In this document: one piece after another, positions 38,000-46,397 of the stretch
How the letters are laid out: each line of letters opens with the position of its first letter
How positions within the stretch are numbered: position 1 is the stretch's first letter
Assembly (NCBI RefSeq): GCF_000469135.2
Contig: NZ_CP048117.1
Location: 1,215,501 to 1,279,500, forward strand
Reading direction: 5' to 3'
Source of the DNA: Bacillus sp. SB49
Lineage (GTDB): Bacteria; Bacillota; Bacilli; Bacillales; Halobacillaceae
Length of the DNA: 64,000 nucleotides
Notes under the pieces: model-generated
What the model was told of the DNA's origin: nothing
The model's database searches: none
What the model saw: only the letters and a program-made list of their open reading frames with translations
Made by a program: the position numbers and the translations under genes

Positions 38000-38824
38000 A
38001 TGGGATTGTGGGTATTCCTTGTTGCTGTCGTGCTCGGCTTTGTAGAGGGATTGACCGAGTTTGCACCTGTATCATCGACCGGGCATATGATCATCGTCGA
38101 TGAGCTTTGGCTGCACTCCAAGGAGCTGTTCAGCGAACCGGTCGCCAACACGTTCAAAGTGGTCATCCAATTAGGTTCCATCCTTGCTGTTGTCGTCATT
38201 TTCAAAGACAAATTCAAACAGATGCTTCACGTAGGGAAGCCCGTGGATAGAAGCGGACCGAAGCTGAAGCTTTCACAGGTCATCGTCGGCATCATTCCCG
38301 CGGGGATTCTCGGATTTCTATTTGAAGATTATATTGATACGTATCTTTTTTCCGTTCAGACGGTCATTATCGGCCTTGCTGCCGGAGCCGTCCTTATGAT
38401 CTTTGCCGATTATTATCAGAAAGGACAGAGACACACGACGATGACGGTCGACCGCATCACATACCGGCAGGCGTTTGGGATGGGACTGTTTCAATGTATC
38501 GGCCTGTGGCCGGGGTTCTCAAGGTCCGGATCGACGATTTCAGGAGGGGTGCTTCTCGGAATGAGCCACCGGGCGTCCTCGGATTTCACGTTCATCATAG
38601 CTGTCCCGATCATGCTCGGTGCGAGTGGGCTGTCTTTGATGAAGAACCTGGAATACTTCACGGTTGATGCGTTTCCGTTCATTGCCGTCGGTTTCATCAG
38701 TGCATTCGTGTTTTCGCTTGTGTCGATCCGCTTCTTCCTGAAGCTGATCAACAGGATCAAGCTCGTTCCGTTCGCCATCTACCGAATCCTGCTTGCCGGC
38801 TTGTTGTATATGCTGTATTTTTGA
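38000..38824 (+). CDS. uppP: undecaprenyl-diphosphatase (BacA type)
   Basis: A 274-aa membrane phosphatase with about eight membrane segments. The two catalytic regions are intact: EGLTEFAPVSSTGHMIIVDE (residue 14 onward) and PGFSRSGSTISGGVLLGMSHR. It dephosphorylates undecaprenyl pyrophosphate on the outer face to recycle the cell-wall lipid carrier and confers bacitracin resistance. GAGGAGAGAAG precedes the ATG. Immediately downstream of the DedA gene, likely one transcript. Confidence 0.95.
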   Translation: MGLWVFLVAVVLGFVEGLTEFAPVSSTGHMIIVDELWLHSKELFSEPVANTFKVVIQLGSILAVVVIFKDKFKQMLHVGKPVDRSGPKLKLSQVIVGIIPAGILGFLFEDYIDTYLFSVQTVIIGLAAGAVLMIFADYYQKGQRHTTMTVDRITYRQAFGMGLFQCIGLWPGFSRSGSTISGGVLLGMSHRASSDFTFIIAVPIMLGASGLSLMKNLEYFTVDAFPFIAVGFISAFVFSLVSIRFFLKLINRIKLVPFAIYRILLAGLLYMLYF

Positions 38825-38827
38825 AGG

Positions 38828-38861
38828 AAGCTGCCGCCCCCTTGAGGATGGCAGCTTTTTT
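38828..38861 (+). terminator. terminator after uppP
   Basis: AAGCTGCC/GGCAGCTT stem followed by TTTTTG. Confidence 0.85.
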
Positions 38862-38978
38862 GTTGTTCATAAGAGGAGGGGTTGCGGAAAAAGCGGTGTT
38901 TTCCATGGGCATCCGGTTCGTGTCCTCTTTCTTTACATACATCAACACCGGGCGTGCTCCTGCAACGAACGGCTTTAG

Positions 38979-39173
38979 TCAGGAGGTTTCTTTTTGGCGT
39001 TTGAATATCAGTTCATAGTAGGAAGGAATGCCGTAGCTGCTTGATCCTGGTGCAAAGATCTGGACCAGTTCCCATCCGTCCTTTGCCTGTTCGTGAACGA
39101 CTTCGTGGTAGTCATTTTCCGGCTTCCTGCGTAACGAAGATAGTTCCAACTTGATGAATTTATGTTCATACAT
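38979..39173 (-). CDS. DUF4177 family protein
   Basis: A 64-aa protein from ATG 39173 behind TGGAGGTG. The core MYEHKFIKLEL...HEQAKDGWELVQIFAP...YYELIFKR is typical of DUF4177 (YEYK..., WELV, IFKR pattern). The function of this family is unknown. It is divergent from a cluster of small envelope-protein genes. Confidence 0.85.
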   Translation of the reverse strand: MYEHKFIKLELSSLRRKPENDYHEVVHEQAKDGWELVQIFAPGSSSYGIPSYYELIFKRQKETS

Positions 39174-39220
39174 GTGCGACACCTCCAGATTATATTCTTC
39201 TATACGTATCAACTACACGT

Positions 39221-39248
39221 TTGTTTCAAAAATCTGGTAGGATATAAT
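39221..39248 (+). promoter_or_regulatory. promoter of the small envelope-protein cluster
   Basis: TTGTTT (39221-39226), 16-bp spacer, TATAAT (39243-39248), just before a GGAGGAGGGAG site and TTG 39266. Transcription would begin near 39255, leaving a leader of about 11 bases. Confidence 0.75.
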
Positions 39249-39265
39249 CGGGAGGAGGGAGACGG

Positions 39266-39421
39266 TTGGTATCTTTCATTTTCATCGTTATCATATTCTT
39301 CATATGTATGAGCATCAGCTCTGTAATGAATGTGCTGCTAAAAACGACGGGGAAGCGGGACTGGTTCCTTTCATTCGTGCTGAGTCTTGCCATTGCTCTC
39401 TTCGCTTCCGGTGTACTTTGA
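39266..39421 (+). CDS. 51-aa two-helix membrane protein
   Basis: TTG 39266 follows GGAGGAGGGAG. The product has two hydrophobic helices (MVSFIFIVIIFFICMS and WFLSFVLSLAIALFASGVL) separated by a short basic loop (LKTTGKRD), so a small hairpin membrane protein. No family recognised. First gene of a three-gene group reading to 40283. Confidence 0.7.
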   Translation: MVSFIFIVIIFFICMSISSVMNVLLKTTGKRDWFLSFVLSLAIALFASGVL

Positions 39422-39446
39422 AGAGATGGAAAGGGAGGAAATGGGG

Positions 39447-39662
39447 ATGGATTTTTTCGGATGGAATGTGGTTCTTGATAAGAGCTTGAAACCATACATA
39501 GATAAGGACCATCAACGGATGGCGGTGCTTACCGCAGAAGATGACGACATCCATATAGCACTCGAGATGGATGAGGACGGGAGCCTCGTCATGCATCCGA
39601 GGTGGAACGTCAAAATCGTTCTAAGGGAAGAGAAGCTGGTCGAGCTTACAACGAACAGCTGA
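39447..39662 (+). CDS. small acidic hypothetical protein
   Basis: A 71-aa acidic soluble protein (MDFFGWNVVLDKSLKPYI..., DDDIHIALEMDEDGS). Of several ATGs, 39447 lies 8 bases after AAGGGAGG and is preferred. No domain recognised. It lies between two membrane or exported proteins, 25 bases after the first and 21 before the next. Confidence 0.6.
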   Translation: MDFFGWNVVLDKSLKPYIDKDHQRMAVLTAEDDDIHIALEMDEDGSLVMHPRWNVKIVLREEKLVELTTNS

Positions 39663-39683
39663 GAGGAGAGGTTTGAAACCATC

Positions 39684-40283
39684 ATGAAGAAAACACGATG
39701 GATGTTGGGCGTTCTGTTTGTACTTGCCGCCTGTCAAAACAGCCAGGCTTCCAGTGGACTTACCGTGAAGCCGGCGGAGCTTTCGGAAGAAGGAGAAGTA
39801 TTGGCAAAACAGATCTATGCGGATTTCAAAATGTTCTACACGCTTGATGGAAGCATTGGAGAAGATGAGGTGGTCGTCGCTTCCATGACGACCTATGAGA
39901 ATGGGAAAGAAACGGCAGAGGCGCTGTCTACTTTTGAATCCTGGGAAGGAGGGGACTTTGAGGAAGCACTTCATTCGTTCCAGCTGTTGAGGTCTGAGGA
40001 AGGAGTGGACTTCATCATAGGTTCCCCGGAAGGGTATGTGGCTTCCAGTCACAGTGGTCAAGGGGAGAAGGAGGAGATGGGATATATCTTTCAATCTCTT
40101 GAACAGGAAGAAACTCTCGAAAAAGGCCGCCCCCTTTATGTGGGCTATGTGAAAGGTTCCACCGGTAATTCCTTAGAAGCACCAGGGATAGGGGACGCTC
40201 ACACTTTTCCTGAAGATCTGAAACAGGCGGAAGAAGCGATTGTCCTTGAGCTTCAAATCAAAAACAAACACGATATAGAATGA
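39684..40283 (+). CDS. lipoprotein of unknown function
   Basis: A 199-aa lipoprotein: MKKTRWMLGVLFVLAAC gives a signal peptide with lipobox cysteine 17. The mature part is acidic, beta/alpha mixed, with no recognised domain (SEEGEVLAKQIYADFKMFY; IGSPEGYVASSHSG). ATG 39684 is preceded by GAGGAGAGG. Third gene of the small envelope cluster, closed by a strong terminator. Confidence 0.8.
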   Translation: MKKTRWMLGVLFVLAACQNSQASSGLTVKPAELSEEGEVLAKQIYADFKMFYTLDGSIGEDEVVVASMTTYENGKETAEALSTFESWEGGDFEEALHSFQLLRSEEGVDFIIGSPEGYVASSHSGQGEKEEMGYIFQSLEQEETLEKGRPLYVGYVKGSTGNSLEAPGIGDAHTFPEDLKQAEEAIVLELQIKNKHDIE

Positions 40284-40318
40284 AGAATCCCCGGCTGCGA
40301 GGCAAGCCGGGGATTCTT
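40284..40318. terminator. bidirectional terminator
   Basis: AGAATCCCCGGCT/AGCCGGGGATTCT, a perfect 13-bp stem shared by the lipoprotein gene (+) and the symporter gene (-). Confidence 0.95.
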
Positions 40319-40319
40319 A

Positions 40320-41789
40320 TCATGATCCTATCTTTCTGTATTCTTCGGCCATTTCCAGCTCCTTCGTCTGCGTGAAGGCACTCACGATGACGACGAGTGC
40401 AATATTTGTAAGCAATCCGAGAATCCCCGGGTTGATATCAAGCGGCTGGCTGTCTGCGACAAGTTGGTAGTAGTAGTTGACGATTGTTCCGACGATCATG
40501 CCGGTTACGACAGCGGGTGCAGTGACACGTTTAGAATAAAGGGCGGCATACACGCCCGGGGCAAATTGAACAATGGAGCCATAAGCTCCGAGCAGCAGGG
40601 CGATAAGCCCCTGTCCTCCGAAAACGGTGATGAAGTAGGCGAGTCCACCGATTACGAAGACGCCGATCCGCATAATGAGAAGCGTCTGTTTCGATGACAA
40701 ATCTTTTTTGACATTTTTGATGAAGCCGTCCGTCAGCTCAAGAGAGGCGCTGTGGGTGATGGCGTCGGCCGTACTCATCGCGGCGGCAAGCGCTCCGGCA
40801 CCGACAAGGCCGTATACCCATCCAGGGAGGTTCATCACGGTCGTGATCAAGTAAGGAAGGATCTCATCCGGTGACCCGATCTGAGAGGGATCGATGACGT
40901 TGACGGAGGCGAAACCGACAAATAAAAGTGGAATTAGAAACAGGGCGAAGACCGGATAGACAAGCACTGTCTTCTTGATCGTCCGGGCTTTCGTCGCGTA
41001 GGATTTAGAGAATAAGTGCGGCCACATCAGGAACCCGATGGTCGATACGAGAATCATTGTCGTATAGGCCATGGCTGACATGGTCGATCCTTCTGCTCCG
41101 ATCTGGAGGAAGCCTGGATTCGATTCCGTAAGATTTCGGAACATGTTCGGGATGCTGTCATGCAGCTGGTTGACGATTGTGATTCCGACGGTCCATGAAA
41201 TGACGATCATGAGAATTCCCTGAAAGACATCCGACCAGGCTGCCGCCCGGAGCCCGCCGGTCGCGACATAAACGACAACGATGCCGTAGGAAAGAAGGGC
41301 GCCCAGCCAAATCGGGATTCTTCCTTCGGTCATGATGTTGAAGATGTAGGCCATTCCTTTCATCTGCGTCGCTAAATATTGAATGGAAGCAAGCAGTGTA
41401 ATGATACCGATCAGCATCGCGAGTCCGCGGCTGGAATAGCGCTTCTGCAGGAAGCCGGAGACGGTATACAAGTTGTGCTTGCGGCCGATCTTACCGATTT
41501 TCGGACCAATTATGTACCACGGAAGAATGGCGAAAGCGGTGTAGGTGATGATGTACAGGGCGGGTGCTCCGCGGGAGAACGCCCATCCTGGAGCGCCGAG
41601 GAAGGAGAAAGCGCTGAAGACGGCTCCTCCCATGAGGAACCACATGACGAAGAGTCCCAGATTTCCGCCTGCAACGGTGAATTCCTCCAACGACTCTTTG
41701 TCCTGTTTGCGCCCGGCCAGGACACCGATAATTAAGGCGACGACTAAATAACCGATCATCATGATCATTGCGATCTGCCATTGTGTCAT
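40320..41789 (-). CDS. sodium:solute symporter (SSS family)
   Basis: A 489-aa transporter with about 13 membrane segments; EEFTVAGGNLGLFVMWFLMGGAVFSAFSFLG and GALAAAMSTADAITHSASLELTDGF are SSS signatures with the Na+-site Ser/Thr. It is closer to the pantothenate/monocarboxylate-type branch than to PutP. The start codon follows the DUF3311 gene stop by 1 base, so both are translated together. The upstream amidases suggest uptake of an N-carbamoyl, ureido or acylated amino compound. Confidence 0.9.
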   Translation of the reverse strand: MTQWQIAMIMMIGYLVVALIIGVLAGRKQDKESLEEFTVAGGNLGLFVMWFLMGGAVFSAFSFLGAPGWAFSRGAPALYIITYTAFAILPWYIIGPKIGKIGRKHNLYTVSGFLQKRYSSRGLAMLIGIITLLASIQYLATQMKGMAYIFNIMTEGRIPIWLGALLSYGIVVVYVATGGLRAAAWSDVFQGILMIVISWTVGITIVNQLHDSIPNMFRNLTESNPGFLQIGAEGSTMSAMAYTTMILVSTIGFLMWPHLFSKSYATKARTIKKTVLVYPVFALFLIPLLFVGFASVNVIDPSQIGSPDEILPYLITTVMNLPGWVYGLVGAGALAAAMSTADAITHSASLELTDGFIKNVKKDLSSKQTLLIMRIGVFVIGGLAYFITVFGGQGLIALLLGAYGSIVQFAPGVYAALYSKRVTAPAVVTGMIVGTIVNYYYQLVADSQPLDINPGILGLLTNIALVVIVSAFTQTKELEMAEEYRKIGS

Positions 41790-41790
41790 A

Positions 41791-42012
41791 TCATTGTACC
41801 TCCTCTTCGTCCTTGTCCGGATCGAGACGATACAGGAATAGGACGATAATGAATGTGATGATGATCCAGAAGATCACCCAGAAAACGGAGAAGGGGAGCC
41901 CGATGATGAAGGGAGTCTCCCTGTTTCCGATGGCGAATAATGGAAACACCATCAATAAGAAAGGGGCAAGCAGTGATAGACAGTAGAGTTTAACGAATTG
42001 TTGTTTGCTCAA
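41791..42012 (-). CDS. DUF3311 small membrane protein, symporter partner
   Basis: A 73-aa protein with two membrane helices (about 8-27 and 37-61) and an acidic tail LDPDKDEEEVQ. DUF3311 proteins are nearly always next to SSS symporter genes and probably form a small subunit. It overlaps the amidohydrolase gene by 4 bases upstream and is 1 base from the symporter downstream. Confidence 0.88.
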   Translation of the reverse strand: MSKQQFVKLYCLSLLAPFLLMVFPLFAIGNRETPFIIGLPFSVFWVIFWIIITFIIVLFLYRLDPDKDEEEVQ

Positions 42013-43616
42013 TAGACATCCTCCTTTAGTTTGTGAAAGACGGTTTTTCCATCCAGGATCGTCTCATCGACGGTCACCTCAGGAAGTTGCTGGATAGGAG
42101 TATTCAGGACAGGGCGATCGAGGATGATCAAGTCTGCAAGCATTCCGGGCTTAAGGCTTCCTTTCACATCCTCTTCACCGCTTGCATAGGCCCCTCCCCA
42201 CGTATAGGCACGAAGCGCTTCTTCCAGAGTGATTCCCTGCTCCGCGCCGACGGACCGTCCGGACTTCGATTGTCTGGTGATGGCTGCATGAATGCCGACG
42301 AACGGATCGGCGGTCGTAATCGGACTGTCCGAACCGATTGCAAATGGGATATCGTTTTGAGCGAAGGCGTGCAAGGGGAACATCGCTTCTATGCGATCCC
42401 CGTAGTCTTTCCGGTAACCGTCACCGAATTCGTGCAGGAAAGCGGGATTCGGGATCGGTACCGCCCGGACTGCTTTCAGGCGCTGGACGAGATCAGCCGG
42501 TGTGAACCCACTGTGCTCGATGCGGTGACGTGTGCCGGGACGTCCAGACCGGGCTCTTTCAAGCGTGGTCAAAAGCATGTCCACTGCTTGATCACCCATG
42601 GCGTGGGCCGTAAGCTGCCAGCCATGTTCATAAGCGGAGAGAAGGCTTCTGTCGAGGGCATGCTGATCCATGTAGAGCATACCGGAATCTGCAGGATTGC
42701 TTGTGTACCCTTCCCGCATTTTGCACGTCGGACCGCTGCTGCTGCCGTCAATGAACACTTTGGCAGGCCCGATCCGGAAAGAGTCATCCCCGACACCTGT
42801 AGCCATCCCGCTCCGGATGCCGGCCTCCACCATGGAAACGGAGTCCGAAAGCGAACCGTAAAGAGCGTATATGCGCTGCTTCAGCGTCTTTTCCTGTACC
42901 GCTTTTTGGAGATAGCGGATATGCTTCGTTCCATATCCGCCGGCATCGTGGACGCTTGTAATTCCTAATTCAAGAAAATCAGCGGAAGCGATCGCCAGAC
43001 CCTTTTGGACCTCTTCTTCGGAGTAGTCCGCGTGTTGGAACATGGCCATATGGGCGGATTCCAATAAAAGTCCGGTCAAACGGCCGCTGGTGTCACGGTG
43101 GTACTTACCTCCTGGAGGATCGACGACTGAATCGGTGATACCCGTCAGTTCCAGAGCTTTCGTGTTGACGCAGGAGATGTGCCCGCACGTTCGAACGACG
43201 ATGATCGGGTGCGAGGTGGACACTTTGTCCAAATCATCTCTCGTCAGGTGTCTCTGTTCTGCCAGATGATTCTGGTTATACCCCCAGCCCCGGATCCATT
43301 GTCCCTTCGGTATATCCTCTGCTTCCAGTAAGAGCTGGTCCAGCAGTTCCGGAATCGAATGGACCGCTTTGGCGTTTACGCCGAGCTGATTCGTTCCGTA
43401 AAGTTCGAGGTGGGCGTGCGCGTCGATGAACCCCGGCATCAACGTCCGTCCTTCCAGGTCTGTCACCTCCGTACCGCTTTCTACAAAAGCTTGTATCTCC
43501 TGATTTGTACCGACTCCAAGAATCCGGTTTCCGCCAATGGCGACCGCTTCGTGAACCGAGAAGCGATGATCGGATGTGAACACTTCCCCGTTGATAAATA
43601 CTCGTGTCGCTTGCAT
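42009..43616 (-). CDS. amidohydrolase, YtcJ type
   Basis: A 535-aa metal-dependent amidohydrolase. LMPGFIDAHAHLELYG supplies the HxH metal motif, SVHDAGGYG and AHAMGDQAVDMLL hold further ligands, and GSDSPITTADPF contains the late Asp. This matches YtcJ/N-substituted formamide deformylase relatives (amidohydrolase 3). It should act on an amide or ureido compound; the substrate is unknown. It lies 11 bp after the M20 amidase gene in the same operon. Confidence 0.9.
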   Translation of the reverse strand: MQATRVFINGEVFTSDHRFSVHEAVAIGGNRILGVGTNQEIQAFVESGTEVTDLEGRTLMPGFIDAHAHLELYGTNQLGVNAKAVHSIPELLDQLLLEAEDIPKGQWIRGWGYNQNHLAEQRHLTRDDLDKVSTSHPIIVVRTCGHISCVNTKALELTGITDSVVDPPGGKYHRDTSGRLTGLLLESAHMAMFQHADYSEEEVQKGLAIASADFLELGITSVHDAGGYGTKHIRYLQKAVQEKTLKQRIYALYGSLSDSVSMVEAGIRSGMATGVGDDSFRIGPAKVFIDGSSSGPTCKMREGYTSNPADSGMLYMDQHALDRSLLSAYEHGWQLTAHAMGDQAVDMLLTTLERARSGRPGTRHRIEHSGFTPADLVQRLKAVRAVPIPNPAFLHEFGDGYRKDYGDRIEAMFPLHAFAQNDIPFAIGSDSPITTADPFVGIHAAITRQSKSGRSVGAEQGITLEEALRAYTWGGAYASGEEDVKGSLKPGMLADLIILDRPVLNTPIQQLPEVTVDETILDGKTVFHKLKEDVY

Positions 43617-43627
43617 CGTTGTCCCTC

Positions 43628-44866
43628 CTAGTCGATGTTGGCAATGCGTGATGCTGTTTGGTAGAGCAGTTCGACCCCTTTAGTCAAATCGTCCATTTCT
43701 GCGAATTCCAGCGGGTTGTGGCTGATCCCTTTTTCGCAGCGGACGAAAATCATTCCGTAATCACTGATGTACGACATGAACAACGCATCGTGGAACGGAC
43801 CGCTCATCAAGACGGGAGAGTCATAGCCGAGTTTATCGTCCTCTTCCTTCATGATGTCTTTGATCCAGTCTGCGCAGTACCTCGGTTCACTCTTCGTATC
43901 TTCCGTGACGGAGAACTCCAGGTTATATTCCGTGGCAGCTGTTTCGATGATGGCATGCGTCTTTTTCTCTAAATTCGAACGCGCTTCGACATCGATATCG
44001 CGGAGATCGATCGTGAAGGAGACCTTCTCGGAAATGATGTTCCTTGAGTTCGGGAAGTTCTCGATGCTTCCGACGGTCCCGACCGTGTTCGGCGTTCCTT
44101 CCTCTTGGATAAGTGCGTTGAAATTCTTAATGATGGATGCCGCCCCAAGAAGAGCGTCCTGGCGCATGTTCATTGGTACGGACCCTGCATGTCCGGCGAA
44201 TCCTTCCAAGGTAACGGTCAGCCAGATCGGTCCGGAAATAGCAGACACAATACCAATGGGTTTGTCCTTCGATTCCAGCACAGGTCCTTGTTCGATGTGC
44301 ATTTCCAGGAAGGCTTCAATATCACCTGGTTTATACACCGGGCTTTGGGAAAGGTCCGGTTCGACGCCGAACTCCCGCAGCGCTTCCAAGCGTGTGACGC
44401 CCTCTTTGTCCTTCCGTTGAAGTTCGCCTTCCTCCAGCTGACCGATCAATCCTCGAACACCGAATACCCCTTTGTTGAAGCGGGAACCTTCTTCATCCGA
44501 AAAGCAGACGACTTCCATCGTTCGCTCCGCCTGCATGCCTTTGTCTTTCATCGTATGTACCACTTCAATAGCAGCCAGTGCGCCGGCCGTTCCGTCATAC
44601 CTGCCGCCGTAGGGTTGGGAATCGATGTGCGAGCCCATCATCAAAATCGGAAGGTCGGGATTTTTTCCTTCTTTCCGGCCGATCAGATTACCGAATGTAT
44701 CGATCTTCGTTTCAAGGCCGGCTTCCTCCATCCAGCCTTTGACGATATCCACCGCTTCTCGGTCTTTTTTCGAATGGGCGAGGCGGCAGACGCCGGTTTC
44801 TCCGATTTTTCCTATCTCCGCAAGCGTATTGATATGATTCTCGTATCTCGTATCATTGATTTCCAT
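43628..44866 (-). CDS. M20-family hydantoinase/carbamoylase-type amidase
   Basis: A 412-aa zinc-dependent amidase. Metal-binding motifs MGSHIDSQPYGGRYDGTAGALA, CFSDEEGSRFNKGVFGVRG and EMHIEQGPVLE are those of N-carbamoyl-L-amino-acid hydrolases, allantoate amidohydrolases and beta-ureidopropionases. Any of these is possible. First gene of a four-gene operon with a second amidohydrolase and a transporter. GGAGGAGAG precedes the ATG. Confidence 0.92.
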   Translation of the reverse strand: MEINDTRYENHINTLAEIGKIGETGVCRLAHSKKDREAVDIVKGWMEEAGLETKIDTFGNLIGRKEGKNPDLPILMMGSHIDSQPYGGRYDGTAGALAAIEVVHTMKDKGMQAERTMEVVCFSDEEGSRFNKGVFGVRGLIGQLEEGELQRKDKEGVTRLEALREFGVEPDLSQSPVYKPGDIEAFLEMHIEQGPVLESKDKPIGIVSAISGPIWLTVTLEGFAGHAGSVPMNMRQDALLGAASIIKNFNALIQEEGTPNTVGTVGSIENFPNSRNIISEKVSFTIDLRDIDVEARSNLEKKTHAIIETAATEYNLEFSVTEDTKSEPRYCADWIKDIMKEEDDKLGYDSPVLMSGPFHDALFMSYISDYGMIFVRCEKGISHNPLEFAEMDDLTKGVELLYQTASRIANID

Positions 44867-45227
44867 CGCTGCTCTCCTCCTTATTTGTACTCACTATATC
44901 AAGTTCGGAATTATCCGACAATTAACAAAATGTCAAAAGATGTTTGATTATTCTGTATAATAGAGGAGAGAGATTGTCTTTACATACTGCTTAAAGCTTG
45001 GATTCAAAGGGTTTAGGAGGCTGCTGTCTTTAAATGACAAAATGTCGGTTTTGGATAATATGTAATAATTTCCAAGGAGATGACGATCGGTGGGATTTTT
45101 CATCCATCACCTGAAACCATTTGTTTGAAGAAGAAGTGAAGGCAGCACTCGGATCTTGTGGAATGTATGAAGAAAGAAGGCGGGTATCTGTGAAGATCGG
45201 CCGCAAACAAGGAAAGAGGGGAAGCAG
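44867..45227. other. divergent intergenic region with an inverted repeat at the amidase operon promoter
   Basis: On the minus strand TTGACA (44936-44931) lies above a region containing the inverted repeat TCGGA-ATTA-TCCGA (44905-44918), a likely operator overlapping the -10. The plus strand has TATAAT at 44956-44961 without a good -35. The rest (44970-45200) contains no convincing gene. No regulator gene is adjacent. Confidence 0.5.
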
Positions 45228-45884
45228 ATGAATACGGTAAAAAGCTATTGGGATAAACGTTATGAAGCAGGCAAACTATGGGGCGATCAGCCGTGTCCTT
45301 CCGTGGCACTCGCTCTGCCTTTTCTCGTCGTGAATGGCGCCGGATCGATCCTCGTACCGGGCTGCGGGTACGGCCGGAACAGTCGCGCTTTTGCCGAGAG
45401 AGGTTTCCATGTGCTCGGAACAGATGTATCGTCCGAGGCACTCAGACAGGCAACGGCAGATAAACCGGAGGTAATGGAACAGCTGCGGTATGAGCGGATG
45501 GATATACGGGAAATGGCTGCCGGGGAATCTTTTGATGCCGTCTTCCTGTCGAACGTCCTGCATCTTTTTCTGGAGAAAGATCGGAAGAAGGTGCTCGCAG
45601 CGTGCGATAAGCATTTGCATAAGGGAGGCCTGCTGTTGTTTACGTGCCTTTCCACAGCAGATAAGAAAAATTATGGAACAGGGGCGGAAGTAGAGCCGCA
45701 TACGTTCCACCATAACGGGAAGACCCTGCGCTTCTATGATAAACGGGCCGTGATGGACGAGCTTCCGGACGGGTACACACTGCTTGAATGCAGGGAGCAT
45801 ATTCAGACGGAATTGTATCCCTCGGGACAGCGGGAAGATCTCGTCCTATGGTTCGTTGCTGCCAGAAAAAAGGGGGCAGAATGA
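45228..45884 (+). CDS. class I SAM-dependent methyltransferase
   Basis: A 218-aa methyltransferase. Motif I is ILVPGCGYGRNSRAFAERG (about residues 41-59), then GTDVSSEAL and ERMDIREM, FDAVFLSNVLHLF and LHKGGLLLFTCLS. The N-terminal SYWDKRYEAGKLWGDQPC is like the thiopurine/tellurite-type (TehB-like) small methyltransferases, but the substrate is unknown. Overlaps the GNAT gene start by 4 bases (ATGA). Confidence 0.9.
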   Translation: MNTVKSYWDKRYEAGKLWGDQPCPSVALALPFLVVNGAGSILVPGCGYGRNSRAFAERGFHVLGTDVSSEALRQATADKPEVMEQLRYERMDIREMAAGESFDAVFLSNVLHLFLEKDRKKVLAACDKHLHKGGLLLFTCLSTADKKNYGTGAEVEPHTFHHNGKTLRFYDKRAVMDELPDGYTLLECREHIQTELYPSGQREDLVLWFVAARKKGAE

Positions 45885-46381
45885 TGGAATGGAATGGAGA
45901 CGGGACCATGCGCCCCTGCAGCTCCTCCGATCATGCCGTCGTCACAAGAAAGATGAAAGCGTGGTGGGGAGGCAGGGAGCTGTCCCTGCCGAAACTTTTC
46001 TTTGATCACTTTCAGGACACCAGCTTTATCGTGGAGGTGAACGGGGAAATCGTCGGCTTTCTAATCGGTTTCTTATCCCAATCACGGGAGGAGGAAGCGT
46101 ATATTCATTTTGTGGGGGTCGACCCGGCTTATCGAAAGCTGGGAATAGCGGCCGCGCTTTACGACAGGTTCTTTGAAAAAGTGGTGGAGCATGGCAGGTT
46201 GAGGGTACGGGCGATTACGTCTCCAGTCAATCGTTTATCAATCGCTTATCATACACGGATGGGATTTACCGTCGTTCCTGGAGATAAAGTAGTGGATGGT
46301 GTAGAGGTACATGTGGATTATGACGGGAAAGGGGTGGAGCGGGTTTTGTTCGTAAAGGATCTAAAGGGAAGGAGCGGATAA
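45881..46381 (+). CDS. GNAT-family acetyltransferase
   Basis: A 166-aa acetyltransferase. The CoA-binding stretch is FVGVDPAYRKLGIAAALYDRFFE; SPVNRLSIAYHTRMGF follows as in many GNATs. The acceptor is not known. ATG 45881 overlaps the methyltransferase stop, so the pair is coupled; an AAAAAAGGGGG site lies just upstream. Confidence 0.9.
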   Translation: MMEWNGDGTMRPCSSSDHAVVTRKMKAWWGGRELSLPKLFFDHFQDTSFIVEVNGEIVGFLIGFLSQSREEEAYIHFVGVDPAYRKLGIAAALYDRFFEKVVEHGRLRVRAITSPVNRLSIAYHTRMGFTVVPGDKVVDGVEVHVDYDGKGVERVLFVKDLKGRSG

Positions 46382-46397
46382 CATCCGCTCCTGTTCT
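46372..46397. terminator. bidirectional terminator
   Basis: GGAGCGGAT/ATCCGCTCC with a 3-base loop, partly within the end of the GNAT gene, shared with the convergent transporter gene. Confidence 0.8.

Noticed and set aside
42033-42968. 311-codon plus-strand frame opposite the YtcJ-type gene
   Set aside because: Antisense shadow of the amidohydrolase gene; no domain and no start signals.
44105-44947. Long plus-strand frame opposite the M20 amidase gene
   Set aside because: It is the antisense shadow of a clear, conserved enzyme gene with full catalytic motifs.
45079-45138. 19-codon frame starting at an ATG behind AAGGAG
   Set aside because: The ribosome binding site touches the ATG and the peptide is too short to judge.
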